Assembly (NCBI GenBank): GCA_039545355.1
Contig: BCJJ01000003.1
Span: 1,178,001 to 1,242,000, forward strand
Direction of reading: 5' to 3'
DNA length: 64,000 bases
Source: Trichosporon coremiiforme
Lineage: Eukaryota > Basidiomycota > Tremellomycetes > Trichosporonales > Trichosporonaceae
Positions 48,504-57,837 of this stretch are shown piece by piece. How positions within the stretch are numbered: the stretch's first letter is position 1; each line of letters begins with the position of its first letter. The notes beneath the pieces were generated by a model. The model saw only the letters and a list, made by a program, of their open reading frames with translations, was not told the origin of the DNA and made no database searches. Made by a program: the position numbers and the translations under genes.

Positions 48504-48636
48504 CCTCCGTAGCTAATACCATAGGTATGCATTTACGCATCGTTCAAACACTGTCCAGTTTCAAGACTACAGGGCATGAGGGTCTTTAGAGCTCGAATTT
48601 GGGCATATCGGGAAGGGGCTTGGCACCGGGAGCATC

Positions 48637-49662
48637 TCAAGGTGCCAGGCAGACCTTGCCAGAGGTGGCGGAGGGCGCGGGGGCGGTGATAGTCTCCTTT
48701 ACTGTCTCAGTGACCTTCTCTGTCACCTTTTCAGTGACAGTGGAGACGCTGCTGGCCTTGCACTCAGTGGAGGCCGAGGTGGGGGGCGGGGCGGCGGAAG
48801 AGATGGGAGGAGGCGCCTCCGAAGTAGGAGGAGGAGCCTGGAAGGAAGTGGGAGGCGTTGCCTGGGAAGAAGCAGGGGGAGGCGCCTGGGAAGAGGTGGG
48901 GGGAGGCTTCTCAGTCAACGAGGGAGGAGGCTCCTCAGTGGACGAAGGGATGGGAACGGGGTCGGGCTTGCCAGAGGTACCGCACTGCTGGTCCTTGTTG
49001 GTGAGACCCTTCTCGAACACCTGGTCGGCGAAGTAGTCGAGACCGCCACCGTCGTTAAGCTCAGAGTACCAGCCACCAGACGCAAGGACGGCGCTGCCGA
49101 GCTCGCCGATGTCCTTGCCTTTGTCGGTCTGTTTAGGACGACGCCAGTGGACACGGATACCGAGGTCCTTGGCGTCGCGCAAGGCCTTGGCGGCCTTGAG
49201 GCCGACCTCTCCGGGGGCCCGGCGTCCATCGCCGTCCGTGTTGTCCCATCCGTCCGAGACGGAGACGATGGCGGTACGGTTGCGGAAGTCCTCCTGGATC
49301 GTGTCCTTGATGTGCTTGGTTGCGGCGTTAACAAGGTCGACTGTCGGGCGAGCGTTATAGTCGTACAGCAGGGTTGCCACTCGAGGGCGTTGACAGTGTT
49401 CATGGCCGCGAAAACAGAGGGAACCTGGAACTCGGTGCAGATGAAGGCACCCTTGTCCTCGTCGGGCGTCATCTTGGCGAACACCTTGCGTGCGACTTCG
49501 TGGCGCAGGTTCTTCTTGTCGGCAGAAGTGGGCGAGTACGAGTTGTCGAGTACGACAACGGCGATACGCTGAGGCAGGCCGTTGTCGCCGCGGCTCTTGA
49601 TCGTGTAGGCGCTCGGCTGACACGACGGCCACGAGGGCGGCGAAGACGGTGAAGAACTTCAT
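48637..49662 (-). CDS. secreted vWA-domain protein, frame disrupted twice
   Basis: The ATG at 49662 starts a signal peptide, MKFFTVFAALVAVVSA. The next segment is coding in another frame: SAYTIKSRGDNGLPQ, RIAVVVLDNSYSPTSADKKN (MIDAS-type DxSxS), then KVFAKMTPDEDKGAFIC and NTVNALEW. After about 49370 the first frame resumes with ATLLYDYNARPTVDLVNAA, TAIVSVSDGWDNTDGDG, LGIRVHWRRPKQTDKGKD and GGLDYFADQVFEKG. The C-terminus is a Pro/Ser-rich stalk with PPPTSxxA repeats and a Thr/Val/Glu-rich TEKVTEKVTETVKET run. Frame breaks lie near 49612-49620 and 49370-49376. They compensate, so one frame stays open for the whole length but has lost the MIDAS. No function beyond a probable cell-surface or secreted adhesion-like role is inferred. 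Confidence 0.6.
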   Translation of the reverse strand: MKFFTVFAALVAVVSAERLHDQEPRRQRPASAYRRCRTRQLVLAHFCRQEEPAPRSRTQGVRQDDARRGQGCLHLHRVPGSLCFRGHEHCQRPRVATLLYDYNARPTVDLVNAATKHIKDTIQEDFRNRTAIVSVSDGWDNTDGDGRRAPGEVGLKAAKALRDAKDLGIRVHWRRPKQTDKGKDIGELGSAVLASGGWYSELNDGGGLDYFADQVFEKGLTNKDQQCGTSGKPDPVPIPSSTEEPPPSLTEKPPPTSSQAPPPASSQATPPTSFQAPPPTSEAPPPISSAAPPPTSASTECKASSVSTVTEKVTEKVTETVKETITAPAPSATSGKVCLAP

Positions 49663-50482
49663 GTCGAGGCGAGGTGGATGGGCACGAAGTAGGTAGGGTT
49701 GGTGCTCGCATTTTACCTGCCGGCGTCGCAAAAAGGTAATAACTGCCATCCACTGCTAGCGGTGCGAATCCGCCTCGCTTTACCAAGTGCCACAACCCCC
49801 CACCTCGGTCAGTTGCGACACTCGTTCTGCTCAGGGTCGCGATAAAGAATGCCGAGCCGTCTGACGCGGCACGCCTCAGTCACTCGAGCTTGATACAGAC
49901 GTTCCGCCCAGGACAGCGTCGCGATGACCCAGGGAAGCCGATAGAGTGTCCCGGCGCGTTCCAAAGAAACCAGTGGAAGGTGCTGATCATCATCGACACC
50001 CTTAACCCGAAGCACGGCTTTTACGGGTCAGCCCAGCTTTCGGTGTCGGATATATATCAATGACAACCTTCGATGAAACCGTATTAGTCAGGTCTGCTCG
50101 TGCTCGTTGCTGGCACACTCTCGCCGATTCCCAACGGGTTCACCACGAGGCGGTGCTCATCGGGTACTGCGTAGACGACCGGGGCTCTTGGTCAGGTACG
50201 GAGTTGGGTGAGGTTCCTTGACATCTCAAGTTGTGCTCTATCTGGTGGCAGAGATCGTTAACGATAGATATGCCTGATCTTGACACCTGTTAGATACATT
50301 GTACATTGTGGGCATCCGCCGCCCACGTCCGACTTGGCGACGATGTGAAGCCACTAGCGCGTGTCAATCTTGCGTTGCTCTTCGGTGTCATCGCCGAGCA
50401 GTCCGGCCCTCACTAGAGCAGGTCCAGACCAACAGGGTATCTCCAATGACGATGATGCATGACTATGTGTACACAATGTTTC
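49663..50482. other. intergenic, promoter side of the vWA gene
   Basis: 0.8 kb between the vWA start and the UBR1 stop, both on the minus strand. It contains a TATATAT at 50051-50057, about 390 bp upstream of the vWA start. No ORF of coding character was found. Confidence 0.35.
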
Positions 50483-53400
50483 TCAGAGACAGGACCACCC
50501 GCCTCCGTCGTTTGTGAGCTCGAGCTTGCGCGCGGCAAAGGTCGGCACGCCGTGCTGCAGCCACACGTTGCGGCGCAGCTCCTCCATCCTTCCAAGGTGC
50601 ATGTACTGTCGGTGACCGCGTCTGATGTCAGCTTGTGGTTCTAGTTGCTAATTCACCTAAGGCTCGTCTCCAGCTCGCCGAATTGGTCCAGGTACGGCAT
50701 GGGACCAAAGGATCCTGAGCCCGCGAAGAGGTACACGATGACCCAGCGCTTGATGTCTGCAAACATGCCGACGACACCGCCGCATCTGAGGTTAGCTATG
50801 TGGGAAACTCTAGACTGTACTCACTCTCGCATGTGCAGGTTGCACTCGCCCTGTTCTCCCTCGCTGCAGCAGTCGCCAGCGAGGCACACCATCTTACCGC
50901 AGAAGAGGCAGATGGCCGGGTAGCTCGGCCGGAGACCGCAGTGGTCGCACCGGCGGCGCGCGTAGCGAATAGCAGCGACCTCGTAAGCCTGCGGCAGACG
51001 CATCAGCTCGTAGGTTCCCGGGTACTCGAGCGAGGGCAGGATCCGGCCCTGCATGGCCCACTGGGTCAGCCAGCGGGCGACGATGGGCGTCTCCGTGCTC
51101 TGCGGATTGGCGAGCGTCTCGCGCGGGCGTGGGATGCCCATGAGCGACAGTAGGCGGTTGTATTCGCTACCTTGGGTCACGATGTAGTCCGGGTTCGTCA
51201 CGGGGTACGACCCGTTGACGGCGTAATACACGATGGCGGCACGGCGCAGGAACGGCAGCGTGAAGCTGTATAGGATCTTGGCGAGCATGTCGTCCGTGAC
51301 GAGGTTCAGCACACCGTCGATATCGATGAACGGACCCGCGTTCCGGAGCACGCTGACCATGAGCGGCCGGAAGTCGGAGAAGACGCTGAGGGCGTCCTCG
51401 AGCGACGTGTCGGTCGGCGGCTGCGTGCGGCGCTGCGGCTGGGCACGTCCAGCGAGCGATCGCCGGATGTACACCGACAGGCCGAGCATAGTCCTAGTAA
51501 GCTCGGCATAGTAGGACATGACGATGACGGCATGCAGGAGGTCGGGTGCAATCGCAGCAGCCTCGATAACCATGCCGAGCGGCAGGCGGAACAGCAGCGG
51601 TGACGGCAGCGTCGCACTGCGGTACCAGTCGGGAAGGAAGCGGGCGAACAGCCCCACGCGCAGCGGAGTGCGGTCCATCTTCGTGCCAAAGAAGAGGTCG
51701 AGCTCGAGCTGCAACGTGCCGATCAGGTGCTTGATGAGCTTGAGTCCAGTCTCCGGTACTTGCTCAGCAACCGTAGCTCCTGGTGTTCCGATGCCACGGT
51801 GCGTGATCTCCGCGACGCTGACCGTGTACCCGACCATGTCGTCGGCGAGATACATGTGTGTCTTTTTGCCGCGAATACGCTGGCTCTGCTCGCTAAGGGG
51901 CCGGGTCAAGCTGCGGATTCGGTCGACCATGCGGTGCACGTTTTTGTGCGACTTGCGGTACGCGCTGTCGTACGCGTGAGACGTAAAGTTGCAGTCGGTG
52001 AACCACGGGACAAGCTCGCCGGTCTCGACGTGGAACTCCCAGATCTTGGCCGAGTCCGAGACACGCAGCAGGCCCTCCTCGGACACGGAGCGGATACGCT
52101 CGCTCAGTGTTGGCAGCAGGCCGGGCGCGACCTTGGATTTGGGTGTCGGTCGGAGTGGCGTCGCTGTCGGGTCGAGCGGGATCAGCACGTTGCCGATGCT
52201 TCGGCACAGCGGACACATGTACTCGTGTCGCATGGCGTTCTCGGGCTGGTGGCGCTGGACCGACGTCGCCTGGCGGTTGCGTGTGAGCTCGTTATAGCTG
52301 TTGATGCAGCTGTCGTGCATCAGGTGGTTGCACGCCGAGACGTAGACACCGAAGCGCAGGTTCGTAGACGGGTACGCGTCCGTGCTGAGGGGCTCGCCTG
52401 AGGTGCCCATCCCGTAACGGAGGTACCTCGTGTCGCGGTCCAGGTCCGAGGGCGCGAGCAGCACCTCCTCGAACCAGTCACGGTCGGTGACGGCATCGCG
52501 GATGATGCGGCTCGGCTGGAGGAACGCGAGCATGCCGCCGGTCCGCCCTGGGTGGACGGGCTCCTGGCAGACGATGCAGCTCCCGTAGCTGACGGGCTTC
52601 TCCTCCTCTTCCTCCTCAATGTCCTCGTCCTCGTCAAGGAAGCTCGCGGCAAAGCTCGCCTGCTGCTGCGCGAAGCGCGCCTTGAGCGCCTTCTGACGCG
52701 CCTGTGCCTGCGCCTTGGCGTCCGAGTGCGGCTTCTTGTTCGCGGCCTCGCGGGCCGCAGCAGCACGCGCATCGCGCTGTGTCCGGTAGTCGACCGTGTA
52801 GCTCTCGGGGAGGTGGGTCACAATCTCCTCGAGGATGTAGTCAACCTTGGAGCGGAAGGGTTCGAACGGAGCGTTAGTCTGCATGAACCACAAGTTCTGG
52901 AAGAGGCTCATGTTGCCGCCGTTCTCGATAAAGTCCAGAGAGCGGAATGCGAAGCCCTCCGGGTCGGCCGCGAGCGCCATCATAGCGAGGTGCAGACCGA
53001 GGTTGAGGAGTGCGTCCATGCTCGGCATCGCGTTTCCGCTCGACGAGCCGTCGGCGTTGACGAGGCCTGGCCAGTCGTTCGGCTGCGCAAGGAGCATGCA
53101 GTGTGCGACGGTCCAGTGCACCAACTGCGATGCAACAGGCTGGGCGAGGAAGTCTGCCAGACCCGAGAACGGCAGCGGCTTCTCCGGAATGTGGATCGGC
53201 TGCGGCTTGATGACGGGATTCGCGATCTCCGGGTGGTCCTTCTTCGCCCGCTGCAGAAGAACCTCGGCCGCATCGCGCTGCTCATTCCGGCTGTACTGGC
53301 GCCAGTACGGGTCGACCTCGCCGTAAAGCTCAGGCTTGAGGGCGTACGAGCCCGTCGCCGTGTCGGTGGGTGGGCGGAAGTCGGCAACTTGCTCGAGGAT

Positions 53401-56244
53401 CGGAACGAGCGAGCCGCGCTCGTGGCTGCGTTCCGGCAACTTGCGCACGATCTCAGAGTACGACATCGGCCCAAGGGCCAGAATGTGGATGATGTGCTTC
53501 CTAGTCACAACCTCGGGCTTCCAGCCGTTCACGGTGCTCGTGTCCGAGACGAGGTACACGAGTAAGAGCAGGAACTCCTCGAACATGGCGATCGTCTCGC
53601 GCGGGTCGTACGGCGACGCGGCCCATACCTCCGGCGACATGACGTCGAGGCTGAAGAACGAGCCGAGGTCGTACCGATGAATGAGGGCGGTCACGAACTG
53701 CGCCGGATCCATGATCGATAAGCCAAACTGGAGGAGGAAGAACTCCTGGTCGATCGTGAATTCTCTGAGCCCGAGATCTCGGTAGTGGTGGTACTGGTGG
53801 CGCATGGCAGCACCGTTCTTAGCCCACATACCTAACCGGATCTGCGAGAGAATGACGTGCTCTGGGACGAGTTAGCGATCTGCGGACACACGTAACTTAC
53901 TCTGCAGCGGCCACTCGATCATGAGCAGCTTTGCCTCGTTCAGCTCCTTTGGCGTCTCGGCGCGAATGATGCTCTTGTCGACGACATCGACGAAGTTTCC
54001 ACTGGCTGGGTCGGCCTTGAAGCAGACGGCCGAGAAGCTCTTGAGCATCTCGGCGAGGACGAGGTGCATGTAGTGGTGGAAGGAGAAGCCGGTGATGTGG
54101 CTGATGTCGAGCTGGTACAGATCAAAGCTGGCTCCTGGGGTGAGGATCCCGGTGACAGTCTTGAACTGGGGCTCGGGGTAGAGGGTCGCGTCCAGCGTCT
54201 CGGTGGTGAGCGAGAGGTCGTCGACGATGCGCTTCGAGACATTGTGCAGAGCGTCGAGGAGCTCATACGCCTGGGCGGTGCGGAAGGACTCACCAAACTC
54301 GCGCGCGAGCTTGGTCAGATCCGGCAACACGCTGATGCTCTTAACCCAGTCGATTTCGTACTCGACGTGCTTGTCGAGCTCCTTGCGCTGAGACTGGAGA
54401 CCGACAAAGTGGTTCAGGAAGTCGAGCGTGCGCTGGAACAGTTCCGGATCATGTACGAGCTGAGCCTTGACCTCCTTGTACTTTAACAGCGCGCGGAGGT
54501 GGCTGAGCAGCGTCAATCCCTTCTTGCCACGGAACGCGGGCGAGTCAATGTCGAACCGGTCGCGGAGGGGCTTGGCGGCTTCATCGCCGGATGGCGGGCG
54601 CGAAGCGTAGTAGTTGTACGCCGTGTCCAACACCGAGGAGAACAGCTTGCTCTCAACGATGGCCTCGCCGCACGCCGAGTTCCGCCCGAGGAGCATGTAG
54701 CTCATGCTGAAGGCCAAACTGGAGTCATCCCGCTCTTGATACAGGTAGTGCTCGAAAGTGTGGCCGTAGTTAATAGAATAACGTGTTGCGAACTCGCGCT
54801 TGATGTCCCAGCCGAGCACGAAGATGCCCGAGTAGATCTCGCGGAGCTGCCACTTGGCTCGCTTCCAGAGACGCACGTCGAGGCGCATGAGCCAGTCGAA
54901 GCGCCGCGCCTCACCGGTGCCGACGCCGCGCTCGAGCTGCGCCAGATCCGGCGCCAAGGGCGTGCCCTCCCACACTGTCGACTGAGACCGCGGCTCGAAA
55001 AGTGCCATGGCGACATACCGCCGGAAAAGATCCTCCTCGCCGCAGATCGTCACCTTACACATGTCGCTGAGCCACTGGAGACAAAGGCCCACGACCTCCT
55101 CCTTGTACACGTCGGCCGCACTACGGAGCGTGACGCCGATATCGATCTGCTGGAGCATGGACGCCGTGTGGAACGCGAGCGCATCGAGTCTCGTCACGAT
55201 TAACACCTTGCGGCCCTGCGTGTCAGTTAGATTGCGGGATGACGTTAACTCACAACCTCGTCCGTCTCCTTCGCATACCGTTCCGCCTCCTCCCACGTAC
55301 ACCCGAGAGCGTCGCGGAACTGTCTCGTGACTTCTCTCAGAACGTGCTTATCGTCCGCCCAGGCGGTGACGGCCCACGGTCCTCTTCCTCGGCGTTCTAT
55401 CGGCTCGCCGCTGGGTCCGTTACCCTTCCACATGTCTGCTCTTGATGCGGGGAGCTTGCCAAAGTCGTTCGGCAGCGGCGAATGCTGCAGCACACGAATG
55501 ATGAACTCGAGCACTGTCACGATCGTCTCGTACAGCGCCGTGCCGAGAGCCGGCGGCACGTCTGGGGACGGTTTCGGCGGCTCCTCCCCCGGCGCCAGCG
55601 GCGGGTGGTGGCTGCACCCGAGGTGCCCGTTGTCGCGCCATGCTGACGGGTCGCCGCAGTCGCACACCGCCGCAAACGTGTACGATAAGCCGAAGAGCAC
55701 CTCGTGTCCCTCGTGGTTGCCTGCGTGGAAACAGTCGACACACAGGACACACGAGCTGTCGTTCGCGCATGTTCTGTCGTCAGCCTCCGTCTGTCCACGC
55801 CTGCCATTCCGCCGATCGCAGCAATATGATTACTACTCACTTGCAGATGTACGTCCGGTCGTAGCGCTGCAGAACCTTGCCGCAGACCGCGCCCGGCTTG
55901 GGCTGCTTGGTCGACTTGCCCGCCTTCCTCGCCTTGTCCTCGAGCGCCTGCTGGGCTGCGTAGAGGCTCCAGGTCTTCTCCGGGCCGAAACCGTCACCCT
56001 GTGCCGGACCTTGCGTCGGCTCGAGCCATTCGTACAGGTTGTCCCAGCTCGGCACGCTGGTCGCGGAGGAGCTCGAAGCCTCATCGGAGGAGGGAAGGAA
56101 GCATTCGCGCCACTCGGGGCGTTCGAGGACACAACTGTACAGCTGTCGTGTGATGGCGGCGCGCTGCAGCGGCGTCAGCTCGGGGTTCTCGATGTGCCGG
56201 TGCCCCAGCAGGAGCAGGTCGGAGAGCTGATTCTGCTGCGCCAT
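50483..56244 (-). CDS. UBR1: E3 ubiquitin ligase UBR1 (N-recognin)
   Basis: Exons 56244-55841, 55773-55254, 55215-53901, 53861-50825, 50785-50657 and 50621-50483 give 1,847 aa, close to yeast Ubr1. The UBR box (about residues 118-200) reads CGKVLQRYDRTYICKTC, SSCVLCVDCFHAGNHEGHE and AVCDCGDPSAW; it binds type-1 N-degrons. A RING-H2 (about 1173-1310) begins CIVCQEPVHPG, has CNHLMHDSCINSY and ends MCPLCRSIGN. The C-terminal autoinhibitory UBLC region has CDHCGLRPSYPAICLFC, GECNLHMRECGGVVGMFADI and IVYLFAGSGSFGPMPYLDQF. It polyubiquitinates N-end-rule substrates with a Rad6-type E2. Introns are 67, 38, 39, 39 and 35 nt, and phases close exactly. It shares a 287-bp divergent promoter with TRS33. 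Confidence 0.96.
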
Positions 56245-56531
56245 GGCTTCGCTCTCGGTAAGCCAGGGTCAGCGGTGTTGTGTTGAGATGGAAGGAAGAT
56301 GGTCGCTTGTTGTGCTGACGGTAGCGAGTGTGTGTGACCTGGTCGCTGGCTGGCGGCTGGCTGACTGAGCCCAAGCGTCATGAGTCAGTGGCGTGGTTGC
56401 GGACGCGGCGCTGATCGCAGGGCGCAACGTGGGGTAGCACACGTCATTCCCCTATCAACACGTCACTGGTCACCACCGTAGCCTCAGCCACTGTAGCATC
56501 GTCCACCACGATCGCGCTGTGCATACAGCGC
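56245..56531. promoter_or_regulatory. bidirectional promoter UBR1 / TRS33
   Basis: Only 287 bp separate the divergent ATGs (56244 minus, 56532 plus), so both core promoters must lie here. No TATA box is evident on either strand; direct GCTGGCTGGC-type repeats occur near 56343-56360. Confidence 0.5.
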
Positions 56532-57481
56532 ATGTCAACTCCGAGCTCAGTAACATCGACAGCAGACACGATGGACGCGACTGCGTCCCCCTCCCGACCA
56601 GCCTCGACGGCGACGACCCCACATGCCCCAATAACCCCCATCGTCCCGCAAGCAGTGCACGCGCTGGCTGCTCCCGTGCCGAACCTGATCGACACAGCGC
56701 TTCCAGGCTACCTTCTCCCGGAGGTGATCCGAACACTGCAGGAGAGCGCCCGGCACGCCGTAGAGCAGCGAGTAGCTGCCGAGCGCGACGCCGGTACGGG
56801 GCAGGAGGAGGACGTGGACATTGCGGCGCTCACTATCAACGAGAAGCGGCATAGCGTGCCGCCCAAGGAGAAGGGGAAGGGCAAGGAAGGCATGGTCGAG
56901 GACGCCGTCAAGGAGAGGCTCGAGAGGATTGGATACGCCGTTGGCGGATACGTTGCTGAGAAGTGAGCTGGTCCGGATCGGTTTCCGTTAAGCTAACAAC
57001 AGGCTCACGCTCGCGCGACCCCCGCTCGCCTCCCACCTCGACATGATCAAGTTCGTCTGCAAGGACCTCTTCCTCTTCGTCTACGCCAAGCAGATCGACA
57101 ACCTCCGAACAAACCACAGGGTGAGTTGCAACTTCTTCTCAGCTCGACGGATCACAGACAGCTGATCTCCAGGGCGTCTTTGTGCTGCAATCACACGCCT
57201 TCCCTCCGTTGGCCTCTCTGTCATCGACAAGGGGCACGCAGCACGACGTCGCTGTCGCCAAGCTGCACCTGATCTACCCGCAGGCTCTCATCCAGGGCGC
57301 GCTGCAGCGACTCGGCATGCAGTGCACAGTCACGGCGGAGACGAGTCAGCTCCCGCAGTGCACATTCCAGGTTCGCGTCAGCAAGCACCGCCAAGCGTCC
57401 GAAGGGCCTGGGCACGCTGCCCAGGAGAGCGTCGACAGGCGAAGAAGTAGTGCCGCGACCAGCGTCATGAGTCCCAGATAG
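56532..57481 (+). CDS. TRS33: TRAPP complex subunit Trs33 (TRAPPC6)
   Basis: Exons 56532-56962, 57003-57120 and 57173-57481 give 285 aa. After a disordered Ser/Thr/Pro-rich N-terminus, the Bet3-like fold starts at LIDTALPGYLLPEVI, with VKERLERIGYAVGGYVAEKL and MIKFVCKDLFLFVYAKQI. After the second intron come GVFVLQSHAFPPLASLSS, LIYPQALIQGALQRLGMQ and SQLPQCTFQVRV. This order is that of Trs33/TRAPPC6, part of the TRAPP tether and Ypt1/Rab1 exchange complex at ER-Golgi membranes. The protein is longer than yeast or human orthologues because of an acidic/Lys insertion (about 95-140) and a basic Ser-rich tail after the fold. Confidence 0.9.
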
Positions 57482-57837
57482 TCACCACCCTTTGTAAACA
57501 GATACGATATATGGCGGTGCTGCATACTGTATGTTGGCTCGATCGATCTATCACGCACATAGCATATACCCATACTCGTACAAAATGTTATTGTATAGAC
57601 CCTCTTTCCCCCAACAACCACGATCTCTTGGTAACAAAACCCTACAGTTATCTGATTAATCGAAACTACTAGGCGGGGAAAGCAGGGAAGGAAGAAGAAG
57701 AAAGGAAACGGAATCTCTTAAAATCTACGCTCTGTGCTCAGTTGTTGTTGTCAAGTGGTTACTCTTTACGTTGAAGTAGAATAACGGGAAAGGTGCGAAT
57801 GTCCAGGAAGGTCGGGCGTCTTCAAAGACTCTGCTTC
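57482..57837. terminator. convergent 3' region of TRS33 and the Psp1-domain gene
   Basis: 356 bp between converging stop codons. It is AT-rich for this window, with TATATAC and AATCGAAAC-type segments around 57500-57680, consistent with 3' UTR and polyadenylation functions. No defined signal was assigned. Confidence 0.4.

Larger units (their letters stand above)
46441..48540 (+). pseudogene. GIY-YIG nuclease / C2H2-like zinc-finger array gene, decayed
   Basis: The nuclease part, 46859-47230, reads ALGVYLKLAIPRPG, LLVYVGSATGVLGFIGRFMS, HL, then an intron (GTAAGT at 47005 to CATTCAG ending 47050) and SDGFYTEWHKHRDQYKIVYF. It continues with LLALLAESVVMLLFGV, whose Glu sits where the metal ligand is expected. 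GVY...YVG, the Arg and the Glu match the GIY-YIG fold. Downstream are Cys/His modules: LCGKVFRTAQAHARHLDAPS, LTCKGCDFRSATLTNFRDHL, PCPFCGQVFSGDHYVRNH, YTCTGCGEVFTEK, CDQPGCEYIEASDG...DHIDIVH and YTYTGCGEVFADK. In-frame stops (TAG at 46480, TAA near 46545, TAG at 47117, a TGA in place of the first Cys of one finger near 47400) and frame changes show decay. Exon borders are uncertain. Possibly descended from a mobile or domesticated nuclease. Confidence 0.55.
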
